Assembly: GCA_964030475.1 (NCBI GenBank)
Contig: CAXIPT010000004.1
Span: forward strand, 160,603 to 224,602
Length of the DNA stretch: 64,000 nucleotides
Direction of reading: 5' to 3'
Source of the DNA: Tethya wilhelma
Taxonomy: Eukaryota > Porifera > Demospongiae > Tethyida > Tethyidae
This document shows positions 38,466-49,265 of this stretch, piece after piece. The notes under the pieces were generated by a model that was given only the letters and a program-made list of their open reading frames with translations, had not been told where the DNA came from and did no database searches. The translations under genes were made by a program, and so were the position numbers. How positions within the stretch are numbered: position 1 is the first letter of the stretch; each line of letters begins with the position of its first letter.

Positions 38466-39464
38466 ATGGCTGAATCCACTCATCTTGCTGATCAACAAGA
38501 AGGTGCTTCGAGTTTTGCAAGTTTTGCAAAGCGACGCAGCGATGTTATTCAACAAGAAGAGATCGAGGAGCTACTAAAATTGACATCTCAAGAGATCTCC
38601 AAACAGACCACAGCAAGCTCCACGATGCTTGTGGAGTTATCAAACAGCACAGAATCACAAGAAAAACTGAAAGATTTGTTACCGGCTTATTTTTACTCCT
38701 GGAACTTGACGAATTCCCACTCCATTGTAGTGTACCTCCTACTACACTTCTTCCTGATAAAGAGAGAGAATGATAGCATAATAAATGATAAGCGTCTCTA
38801 CGAAGATCATATTGCACGACTCAAGAGTCGTATGAGTGATCTCGAAGAGAGATTAACGAAATCTAGTTTAGCGCTAGCAACGGCCAGTGGCGGTGGAAGT
38901 GTTGGCAATAGCAGTGGTAGGGTACAGAGAGAGGAGAGTCTGTCTGAGGTTTATAGACTGAGGAGGCAATTGGAGCAGTTAATGAGAGAAAATGAAGAAC
39001 TAAAGAAAACTAATAAAGAGGTAGGTGATGAGTGTGTGTGTGTGTGAAAGTCTGATGTTTAAAATTTCATCTTTCCCCTGATGTAGATTTGTCGCATAAA
39101 TGAGCAATGGGCTTTAGACTATGCACAGCTCTCTGATCAGATCTCTAATGCTACTGGTTTCTATAGCAACTCATCCACTGGTTCTCATTCACAAGACACC
39201 AAATCAGATTGTGCAAGTCCTATTCCGAAACCTGATTCCAACAGTTCCACAATGTGTTCGTCGTGCATTGAAAAAGATGTTAGAATAGAAAACAACGAGA
39301 GAGAATTAACAAGACTGGAATGTGGAATGGAATCATTGAAATGTGAACTTCAGGAGACGAAAGAGAAGCTTAGACAAAGAGAGAAGATGATGGAAAGACT
39401 GGAGAGTGAGCACCAAGCTATTATACTCCAGGTAAGAAGAGCAACGGACTGTGTGTGTGTGTGT

Positions 39465-39499
<35 letters not shown>

Positions 39500-39898
39500 T
39501 CTGATGTTTGAAATTTCATCTCTCCCCCAATGTAGATTTGTCGCATAAATGAGCAGTGGGCTTTAGACTACGCACAGCTCTCCGATCAGATCTCTAATGC
39601 TACTGGTTTCTATAGCAACTCGTCCACTGGTTCCCATTCACAAGACACCAAATCAGATTGTGCAAGTCCTATTCCAAAACCTGATTCCAACAGTTCCACA
39701 ATGTGTTCGTCGTGCATTGAAAAAGATGTTAGAATAGAAAACAACGAGAGAGAATTAACAAGACTGGAATGTGGAATGGAATCATTGAAATGTGAACTTC
39801 AGGAGACAAAAGAGAAGCTGAGACAAAGAGAAAAGATGATGGAAAGACTAGAGAGCGAGCACCAAGCTATTATACTCCAGGTAAGAAGAGAAACGGAC

Positions 39899-39929
<31 letters not shown>

Positions 39930-41617
39930 GCTAAGAGAGAAAACAGCTGCAAACTAAACCTTATACAACAAGCTGTGGCTAAAAGCGTGGTGTATGATAC
40001 AAACCTCTATAAATGAGCTGTGGCTAAAAGTGTTATAAATCAATTATCTGTCCTATCTTACCCATAACACTGAAAGTGAATGTATACATTACTGTTTGTA
40101 CAACAGCCTACTGTCTTGTGTACATAGGCCACCTTCAATAGTGCTGCCATATGGTAAGAGCAACTGTATGGCTGGTGTAGCATTTGAGGGGAGATTTTCT
40201 GCACATATGTTATTGATTATTTAAGCTTTGACCAACCCTAATAGAGTTTTGATAAACATACCAGGACTAATGAATAGTAATAGGTCGGTAATCCCCACCT
40301 TGCATGCATGTAATACAATCTATCCATAATTATATTTAACGTTATAAACAAACCTTGTATTATTCATAGCATAGAGGCTCTATTTGCAAATCTATCAAGC
40401 GTATAGTGTATGTTAAGGAATGGCCCCCTCAGCTCTGCCCCCCCAGCTCATGTAATTATGTATTGTACAAGTTTGGGGAGTTTTAAATATTTTGAAATAT
40501 TATTGTTTACAAAATGTGTGTGGGGGGCGTGGGTGGGGGGGGATGGGGGGGTCAGAATGATTCCCATACCTACTCTGCATTTATTGAGTATAAAAAGTAC
40601 CTTCGAGTCATGAATATTGATGATGGCATATGTACACACACACATACACACAAATACATGTGTAGCTTCAAGAAATTGGTGATTTACAACAGGCTTTACG
40701 AGTTAAGCAGGAATTTCGTAAGCTCCAGCATCAGTATGCCCAGATAAGACGCCAACAGCAAGACACCATGTGCGAGAAGTTGCATCTGCAGAAACAGGTT
40801 TGTCCAGGCTTGTGTGCGTGGATAAATAGAAAAGAAATATTGAACATCTGTTTGTGTGTGTGTGTGTGTGAAGTTTGTTTATGTGTTCTGAAGTTCCCAA
40901 ATTATTCGAATTTGTTTGCAAATGTTTTCCAAACACTGTTTTCAATGAAAACCTGTACAACTTGATTAGCAAGTCTAGCTTTACCGCGCACGCATGCATA
41001 ATGTAATTATTACGTAACCTCAAAAGGCCACCACATGACTGCTAGCTGTGTACAAGTAAGAATGAAAGTAAAGTGATGCATCAATTGATAAACGTTGTGC
41101 AACCTGAACATAAAACAACAAAAGTAAAATAATAACTCCCCTGTCTTCAATGATAGATGATTTGGACTTTATTTTGAGCATGTGACCAATTAAGTTATCA
41201 ATCAAGCAAACGAATATAACTTTCAGTTTTACAAAATCCTTTAAATCTCATTTTCTAGTCATTTCCTTCCATCAATAACTTTCAAAAGAAATGTGGGAAA
41301 AAATTTTTAGCAAAGATTCTCCTGTAGATTCCCTGCCATATAAGATCAATTGGAAGGTTGCGTTTCCTTGGTTACCAACACACGCCTGTTCTTACATGTT
41401 AGTACTGATATATGACAGAATATCCTGCCTTGCCTGTTTGAGTGGTGATCTCATAAGATGAGATGTTGGTGTTGCAGGGGATGATGTCAGAGTGTGTGTG
41501 TGAATGTTGACTTTGATGTGGGCACCTTTATCTAGTTTCTGTTTAGTTTTAGTAATATTGTAGGTTGCTTAGGGACTAGATTGTCAGATAATCAGGCATA
41601 ATGTGAACTGACATGCA

Positions 41618-41652
<35 letters not shown>

Positions 41653-42625
41653 GGTTGAAAAACTTCGTCAGGCATTTTTAGATCTCTTTCCGTTTGCTCA
41701 AACTCACCCCCCCTCCACCATTGACCCCGCCCACAACAGCACCAGCGGAGGATATGGGTACAACTCGTTCCCCATGAGGACCTGTCGCCGTCACTACCAG
41801 CAGTACCCCCACAGTGACCCCCCTCCCACGCCTCCAGTGAGTAGAATACTAGCATAACCGTCATGTGATGCTCACGTGACTGTCATGTGATTGCACTTGT
41901 AGGGTCTCATTGCCCGAGGGGATCACCACGGGAGTCTGGTGGAGAAGGACGAAGACCACACTCCCCTGTTCCCCGGACATCATAAGTATGCTGAACAAGT
42001 GACGGGATTTGAGAAGCCTTCTAAATCCTTGGGAGCCTATGACTTGTTGCAACATTCTAACAAGAGCGCACCCATCCAGTCGACGTTTGGACACCCTTCG
42101 TTGAACAGCTCTGGACATTTTCTGAGCACTGGCTCCATTTCTCGTCCCGTGGTTCCATCACAAACCAGTAATACCGGTTATTCCAGTTCACTAAGTCTGA
42201 GCATGCCAAATGCAGCTTCCAATGGGAAAGACAAAGGCACAGCTTCACACCCTCACACACTCCCAGCCCCACCCTCCACCCTTCCCCTCTCCACCAGTCA
42301 CCCTCACATATCACACACTGTCACAAATCTCTCAATGAGTAGCGGCTATGGAAGCCCCTCCCCTTTCAATCATGTGACCCCTAGCACTGAAAATACAGGT
42401 ACAACAAAGTTGGTCAAACGTGAAGATGCTTTGAGCAGCAGTGAACTTTCAAAAACCAGTCAAACTGGTTTTCCAAGTCAGAAACCTCGTCCCAATGAGT
42501 TGTTTGAATCTGTCGGCAATCACCATGGAGACGTGCTTTATTGCTCTAATTGTAAGAAACAATTTAAATATTGCCGGCAGTCTTTTGACAGCTGGTTTGA
42601 ACACATCCGTTTTTGTGACAAGTAA
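38466..42625 (+). CDS. Coiled-coil protein with C-terminal C2HC zinc finger
   Basis: Exons 38466-39020, 39087-39431, 39536-39880, 40666-40797, 41654-41836 and 41903-42625. The N-terminus (MAESTHLADQQEGASSFASF) leads into coiled coils (EVYRLRRQLEQLMRENEELK; LQETKEKLRQREKMMERLES; VKQEFRKLQHQYAQIRRQQQ). A long Ser/Pro-rich linker then ends in YCSNCKKQFKYCRQSF and WFEHIRFCDK, a C-x2-C-x16-H-x3-C finger at the extreme C-terminus. Coiled coil plus a terminal C2HC finger is the layout of optineurin/TAX1BP1/TANK-type ubiquitin or kinase adaptors, but I see no decisive family motif. Exon 2 occurs twice in phase 0. The segment PAYFYSWNLTNSHSIV in exon 1 looks unlike its surroundings and may be an unspliced intron. 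Confidence 0.7.
39050..39921 (+). repeat. Tandem duplication of a 345-bp exon
   Basis: Exons 39087-39431 and 39536-39880, with flanking introns and the following TG tract, are near copies about 449 bp apart. I count about 11 substitutions in the exon, all silent third-position changes, so both copies encode the same 115 residues. No gap character separates them. Both junctions are phase 0, so including both copies keeps frame. Confidence 0.88.
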
Positions 42626-42989
42626 TTTATTTATTTTGTTAATTACACATGAAATACAATTTAATTACATGCGTGCTTTGAATAATTATTATATACATTT
42701 TTTAAGTGACCAAATTTACTTAATAATATACTGCATTGAACACAAACACACAACAATTACAATAAGAGTATAAAATTGATACAAAATAATTATTCACAAT
42801 ATAAAATTAATTGACTAAATATAATTATACAGCACACGATCGACACAATTATAAATTATGCACACAAAGATTGGAAATTAACATACGAAAGAGTTATAGT
42901 GTCTCTTAATTGGTGTAATGCATAATGTATGTAAAAACAAAATCTATTACCCGTGCGTGCTATTAATGCCCATGCATTCTCTCTCCCTT

Positions 42990-43026
<37 letters not shown>

Positions 43027-43080
43027 TATATACATGACACACGAATATAATTCATACAGCCGCTGCAGTAGGTTCAGAGT

Positions 43081-44368
43081 TCAAATGTTTAAGAAATATT
43101 CATACGTCTTTTCTGTCAGTGTTGAGTTGCTATCATTGCAGCCATTGACTTGTGGGGTGTGGCTACAGTTCTGGCCAATCTTGTCCCAGGGCCTCGTAAG
43201 ACTGTGAGTGGGAGTGTGTGAGAGTGTGAAAGTGTGAGGGGGTATGAGTATGTGATAGTAGGAGAGTGTGAGGGTGTAAGGGTGTGAGAGTGTGAGGGTG
43301 TGAGGGTGTGAGGGTATGAGGGTGTGAGGGTGTGAGACTGTGATGATGTGCAATGAAAAGCCAAGAGATTAGCTATACCATAAACGTTGCACTCGTACTA
43401 ATCTTATCTGTGAAATCTTTCTTGCAAATAAAAACACACCAAATGGTTGCCATGAGCAACAACCAGCCCCACCCACCAATGATTTCATTGTACCAAGGAC
43501 TTACGGAGTAGCAGATGTGGTGGCCTCATACCAGGCAAACACATCGGTGGTGACGCACTGGAAGAAGTAGAAGACACACTGGACAAAGATGTACCATATC
43601 ATGGAGGAGACAAGGGTGCCTCGGAAGTACCAGAATATCTGTGTGTGAATGGGGGAGGGGGGGTACGTATGTATGTATGTGGGTAAATAGAGAGAAATAT
43701 TGAAATTTATCATGGTGGATTATTAGAGAGAAATATCAAAATGTGCAGTAGATAATTATACCCAATTACACACCAAGCTAGCTGTCACATAGCTGTAAAT
43801 CTTGCCATGAATGATACTTTATGCATCTTTAAACTAACATACATAATCCCCACCACACACACAAGCACAATGAAAAGCCAAGATATTAGCTATACCATAA
43901 ACGTTGCACTCATACTAATCTTATCTGTGAAATCTTTCTTGCAAATAAAAACACACCAAATGGTTGCCACGAGCAACAGCTAGCCACACCCACCAATGCA
44001 TACAGTGATTTCATTGAACCAAGGACTTACGGAGTAGCCGATGTGGTGGCCTCGTACCAGGCAAACACATCGGTGGTGACACACTGGAAGAAGTAGAAGA
44101 CACACTGGACAAAGATGTACCATATCATGGAGGAGACAAGGGTGCCTCGAAAGTACCAGAATATCTGTGTGTGTATGGGTACACATGCATGTATGTGGGT
44201 AAATAGAGAGAAATATGGAAATTTATTGTGGTGGATTATTAGAGAGAAATATCAAAATGTGCGGTAGATAATTATACCCAATTACACGCCAAGCTAGCTG
44301 TCACATAGCTGTAAATGTTGCCATGGATGATACTTTATGCATCTTTAAACTAATATACATAATCCTCA

Positions 44369-44426
<58 letters not shown>

Positions 44427-44642
44427 ACACACAAAGAGAGTACTACCCAAACATTATTATACAAATTACTTCATTTTCAATTTCCCTAACCATCATATCT
44501 TCTTGGATCTACATCCCAGTATGCACCTAACTGTTGTACCAGTGAACACTAGACAGCATTCTTGGCCAATAAACAAACAACCCCATGTCTCTATGTGTTC
44601 ATGCCAGCTGCATGTGGCCTGTAATCCCCCACAGAATATAGC

Positions 44643-44691
<49 letters not shown>

Positions 44692-44698
44692 ACACACA

Positions 44699-44737
<39 letters not shown>

Positions 44738-45624
44738 GTTAGACAATATATCAGTTTCCTTAATTTTATATAAACTTTCTCACAGGTGTAAAGCTTCAAT
44801 TTTCTACTGAATCAATTATGCAATAATTGTATAGGAACATTATATCACAGGTATAGCTATACTACCCATGGAGACCAGGTATACTGATAGATACATCTTT
44901 CCAAGAAGGGAAACCTGCTTCACAATTCCACCTGCCACACCAGAACACACACACACCACTGCTAGGGGTATTAATTTACTTCTCATGAAGTTACCAATGG
45001 CAACAAGCACACATGCAATAATGATGTTACAATTGACCATTTCCTCCAATCAGCTGGTCACCAAATGAACTCAGTTTACAGGGGAAATCTATTTCTTTCT
45101 GAGGAGCACCTAGCAATGAATGCAATGTGGTTATAACCTTTCAATTGAACTACAACACCTCAAAAACATATAACTTCCTCAATTGGCAAGAAGACATGTC
45201 CAGCCAGTGAACCAAAATGGGAGAACCTACTTATTTGCTGTTAGAGGAAGCAAAGAGTTTTGATTGTAATAGTTACTATGATACTCTTGCAGGAAGCAAC
45301 TGATTGTAGGAATATTCACAAGGAAACAACCAAAACACCAGACATATTGATCCAGAGGTCAAGGAGCAGGAAAAAGTTAAGCTAGTACAATCCATGCACT
45401 CCACTAATTCCCCCATTTATTTAGCACCCTCCAAATTTAGTGTTAGAGGTTCACTTTAAACTTATATACTTCCTTTTCACAATATACATACTGTCTCCTT
45501 AGATGGTCCCCTTGAATGGTTGTGTGACTGTGTGATTGTACTTTGGATAACCTCCGTCCCATTTATCATATGACCTTATTTATTTACTAAACTGTGAACT
45601 CTCAAGTCTACCAAATGTGAAGGT

Positions 45625-45689
<65 letters not shown>

Positions 45690-46856
45690 CAGCAGTCCTG
45701 TGATGGCAGCACTCACTGTAAATCATAAAATGTGTGTGCATGAAGAATATATTCATAAAATAATCACTATTGTTCACATACACCAGTGCTGTAGGTGCAG
45801 CTGCATGCATTCCCATGACAATAAATACCCACTATATAATCATTATGTAGAAAGTTGTACAACTGTTTGTTTAACTCATTGTTTGCAAAGAATGCACCTC
45901 GTTCCATGTATGGTGCATGCAACATACATGTCGTACATGTACATGTACATGCATGTGTGAGAGCGTGATGGTATGTAGTCTGACAAGCGAGAAAAGCACC
46001 TCTTTAATTCTCAAGAGTCCGTCAATAAATGTTACGATGGCATTGTTGATTTTGGTCATGCTTCATTAACCTGGTGTTTTTATTTCCCTACTAGAGTATT
46101 GGTATGTTAATCGGTTGACATAGCGACATCCTTATTTGGTATAAACAAAGAAATTATGCTAATAGATTTGAATGTGAACCAAACATCTGAGAAGGGGGGA
46201 GGGGGAGGAAATCAGTGACAAACGACAATTGGGGGAGACTATCAAAAATGGCCATTTTGGTTTGTACTATACGTCATAAAAAAATAAAATGATGTCATAG
46301 AATTATGAAAGATCTTTTTGCACATTGGCACACCTTTCACAACAATTATGACCTAAAGCCCAAAAGGCAATTTACTTCAAAACAACCTGAACTAGCAGAG
46401 CACCATCTGGTCTTAGCTGGTGCAGCAGCTGTACAATCAATGCCCCCAGGGCAAATAGGCGTGGTTACTAAAGGGGGGGGGGGGTATGCTAGAGAGTCAA
46501 CTTAGCCCAGCTCCAACTACTAGAGCTAAAATACCAATTTGCAGCATGTTGTGATAAAGGGTCACCACAATCTAAAACTACAAACGTTCAACTGGCGGCT
46601 CAGATCACTTACACAGTAGATTGATGATGAGGAGGAAATATTTAGGTTGATGATATCTGACAGCTCCAACAATGCAGAAAATCAAAGCCAGCTGTGTGTG
46701 TGTGTGTGAGAGAGAGAGTTGTGAGGGGTGGAGGTGTGAGTATGTGAGGGGTGGAGGTGTGAGTATGTGAGGGGGTGCGTGCTAAGTAGATGCCTGTGTC
46801 AACTTACCACGGCCATTAGTCCCACAAATATACTAACAGCAATCGTGACAATTTTC

Positions 46857-46908
<52 letters not shown>

Positions 46909-47234
46909 AACAGAATGCAACAGGGTTCAAAGTTCATCCATTTATGTATCCCACCCACCAAAATTTGGTACCAAATAATCAAAAGAAGCCAAAAAGTGTC
47001 CCTCATGGTTCAACTAAATCCACAGCTCTAGGCACTTAGACTGAATTAGTCATTAGATATGCAAATTGGACATAATGAAGACGCTAATTGGCAGACATAA
47101 ACTGTTGATTAGTAAGTCAAACTTTATACCGCGTTCATGCCGCGAAAGACGCCACTCTCTTGGTACAGCGGTTGCGCATCAACCGTCTTCTCCTGTGGAC
47201 GCTCAGGTCCCGATGATGGTTTCACTCCCGACAT
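43081..47234 (-). CDS. TMEM243: TMEM243-like four-segment membrane protein
   Basis: Exons in coding order: 47130-47234 (MSGVKPSSGPERPQEKTVDA to PLYQESGVFRGMNA), 46808-46855 (KIVTIAVSIFVGLMAV), 46613-46691 (LALIFCIVGAVRYHQPKYFL), 45690-45715 (SAAITGLL), one of two copies of 134 bp (44031-44164 or 43505-43638: IFWYFRGTLVSSMIWYIF, YFFQCVTTDVFAWYE) and 43081-43201. Order and spacing of hydrophobic segments, the PLF/PLY motif before the first and the ITGLLIFWYFR-like turn match TMEM243, a small membrane protein of unclear function. All junctions are in phase. The last exon adds a soluble tail (PLTRPWDKIGQNCSHTPQVN) not expected from the vertebrate protein, and is the least certain part. It is head-to-head with a paralog. 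Confidence 0.75.
43205..43340. repeat. GTGTGAGG octamer repeat
   Basis: Tandem GGTGTGAG/AGTGTGAG units. On the sense strand of TMEM243 this is CCTCACAC ending at the CACTCACAG acceptor of the last exon. The same octamer occurs before acceptors at 10534, 12421 and 16345. Confidence 0.88.
43351..44375. repeat. Tandem duplication carrying a TMEM243 exon
   Basis: 43351-43855 and 43867-44375 are near-identical and each holds the same 134-bp exon. Exon differences are silent. Because 134 is not a multiple of three, both copies cannot be included in one message without a frameshift. Confidence 0.87.
44371..44736. repeat. Two (CA)n arrays
   Basis: CA tracts at about 44371-44433 and 44647-44736, the second interrupted by TA. 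The latter reads as TG on the TMEM243 sense strand. The sequence between them has no exon signal. Confidence 0.9.
45628..45686. repeat. (CA)n at a TMEM243 5' splice site
   Basis: On the minus strand this is (GT)n starting at the GTGAGTGTG donor of the 26-bp exon 45690-45715. Confidence 0.92.
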
Positions 47235-47529
47235 GATTAGCTGCTCTGCGTTTCTTCTGTGTTCACTCTCTTCCAGCTAGCTATGTCAATGAATTGAACC
47301 ACGTGATCACCACGCCCCTTGTTGACATTGCGCATTTTCAACTATACGCTTATTTTTACTGCATACAGGTAACTCTACTCTCGTTGAAAATCAACAGGAG
47401 CCTTCGCAGATATTATGTAAATCGCACTCTTTTGAGTCATGAATATGTTTAAACTCCAAAAAGGGGTGTGACACGTGACCCATTCCATTGTGTCGTCAAC
47501 AGAGAGAAAGCGGTAGTGAACTAACCAAG
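47235..47529. promoter_or_regulatory. Shared divergent promoter of the TMEM243 pair
   Basis: 295 bp separate the two opposed start codons. CACGTGATC (near 47300) and ACACGTGACC (near 47471) each contain a CACGTG E-box core. No TATA box is obvious. A shared promoter is inferred from layout. Confidence 0.6.
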
Positions 47530-49091
47530 ATGGCTAGCGATGAAAAGACACCATTTGCAGGTCCCAGCGGTAGCGGCAGCTCAGCCATTGACCAGCCACC
47601 GCCTATTTACAATGAGAGGACACGCACCAAAACCATGGTGAGGATCACAGATTTATCGTGCGCACTGTGTTTGCGTTGGGCGCACCTACTGCGCATGTAC
47701 AAACCTACAAATAGGGTTGCAGAAATGATCTGTGAAACTGCCTGTAGGCTTTTATAAACGAATTGTTTGTCAAAATTTCCAATGTTTTCAAAAAACTGTC
47801 AGCTTGTACATGTACATGCTCTGTACACAATGTGGGCGGGGCATCAATGGTAGCACGTGATGAAGAAAACTGTAGTGAATAGAAGCAACTGTATGTACAG
47901 AGTCATAAGCTGGCAAAGAAGTGAAATTCTATTGGTGTGGATAAGTTTATAAGTCAGGAATGGATGAGAGTGAGACAACCCCATTGCTATGGAAACCACC
48001 AGAGGGTGATAAGCCTACCATTCCACCCATTTATGAAGAGAGAACACGCACCAAATCAATGGTGTGTGTGTGTGTGTGTCTGCATTAATAGATTAGCTGC
48101 ACTAGTAATGTAGTATCTATCACTTGTTGTCATATCTATTATGATACCTAACTATCAGATAACAATAATTTTTGCAACACTTTGTACAAAATTGTTTCAG
48201 ACTATAATTATGTCCCAGTGTATACACACTATAGACATATTTACAACTTGATTGCTGTTAAAATTGGTCATGTTTTTGTTTTCTCTTCCAGAAAATCATT
48301 GTTGGTATATTCCTTGCAGTCATTGTGGCCTTCTTAGCTGTGAGTTGAGTTGTTATGGGAACCATAGTATGTTTTCACTTACCTAACATGATCTCGAGTA
48401 TGTTTGTTCTATTTAAAGCTCACTGTGGTTTTAACGGCTGTACAAGCGGCAAAAGTCAACACACTTTATGTCATTCTCCTTGTCAGCTTGTTAGGTATGT
48501 GTTCAGTCCGTGTGTGTCACTGTACTAGAGAAGGACATGGTGTATGATAAATTTAATTCTCTTTTCTTTCTTGCAGCATTTGCTCAGTTAGAAGTCTTTG
48601 TGGTATGTAACATTAGATTTTGATATGCCCACACAAGCTTTGCGTAGAAAGTTGATTAAATATCTTAATCTAGGAAGGTCATATGAAGCTGGGATTTATA
48701 CCATTGCGATCAGCTCAAAGAGATCTCTCGAATGATATCTATCTTTAGTATAAGTTTTCGGGGAAAAAGTTAGGGGATTGTATTAAAACTGCCTATTTTA
48801 AACCTAACAAAATAGATATCATTTGAAAGATCTCGTTGAACTTATCACAATAGTATAAGTCCCAGCTTCATACGACCTTCCTAGACTGAGATAATTAAGA
48901 AAATATATACACAATTCGAGCAATGTGTATTCTGTACTTACACACTGGCACACATGCAAACACACACACACACACAGGTGTATTTCATTTACACAGAAAA
49001 ACTCTCAAGAAAATGCTTTTGGGCTATCTTTGTCGTGGGTGTGTTTGTAATTATAGAATCCATATCAACTGATGTCCTGGTCTTCCAGTAA
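47530..49091 (+). CDS. TMEM243-like paralog with two alternative first exons
   Basis: First exon 47530-47637 (ends DQPPPIYNERTRTKTM) or 47960-48061 (MDESETTPLLWKPPEGDKPT, ends PIYEERTRTKSM); both end in phase 0. Then 48292-48339 (KIIVGIFLAVIVAFLA), 48419-48494, 48577-48602 and 48978-49091 (VYFIYTEKLSRKCFWAIFVV to STDVLVFQ, stop). Four hydrophobic segments. The internal exons are 48, 76 and 26 bp, against 48, 79 and 26 bp in TMEM243 with the same phases, which supports descent from one ancestor despite low sequence identity. The donor of the second first exon lies inside a GT repeat. I infer duplication and divergence of a TMEM243-type gene; function unknown. Confidence 0.75.
48661..48893. mobile_element. 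Inverted-repeat element family A, copy 4
   Basis: TATCTTAATCTAGGAAGGTC at the left and ACGACCTTCCTAGACTGAGA at the right, with the inner ATGATATCTAT / ATAGATATCATTTGAAAG pair. It lies in the last intron of the TMEM243-like paralog. Confidence 0.85.
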
Positions 49092-49230
49092 CTTTTACAT
49101 CGATCATTTTATTAACTATTAATGTTTATTGACCATGTGTGCATTATATCTCCATGGTGAACTTTATTATTTTGTATTTGTGTGGTCTTATGTTGTGTGT
49201 ACTTCACTTCTGCTGTTTTGCCTTTAATGT

Positions 49231-49265
<35 letters not shown>

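Noticed and set aside
43081..43638. Neurotransmitter transporter (SLC6) fragment, suggested by hydrophobic segments followed by a PWD...C...C stretch
   Set aside because: Upstream exons give a complete TMEM243-like four-segment layout in phase; the resemblance is limited to a few residues.
44840..45049. Hydrophobic minus-strand frame as an additional TMEM243 exon
   Set aside because: It has no acceptor/donor pair in the needed phase, and the 26-bp exon at 45690 joins the 134-bp exon in phase without it.
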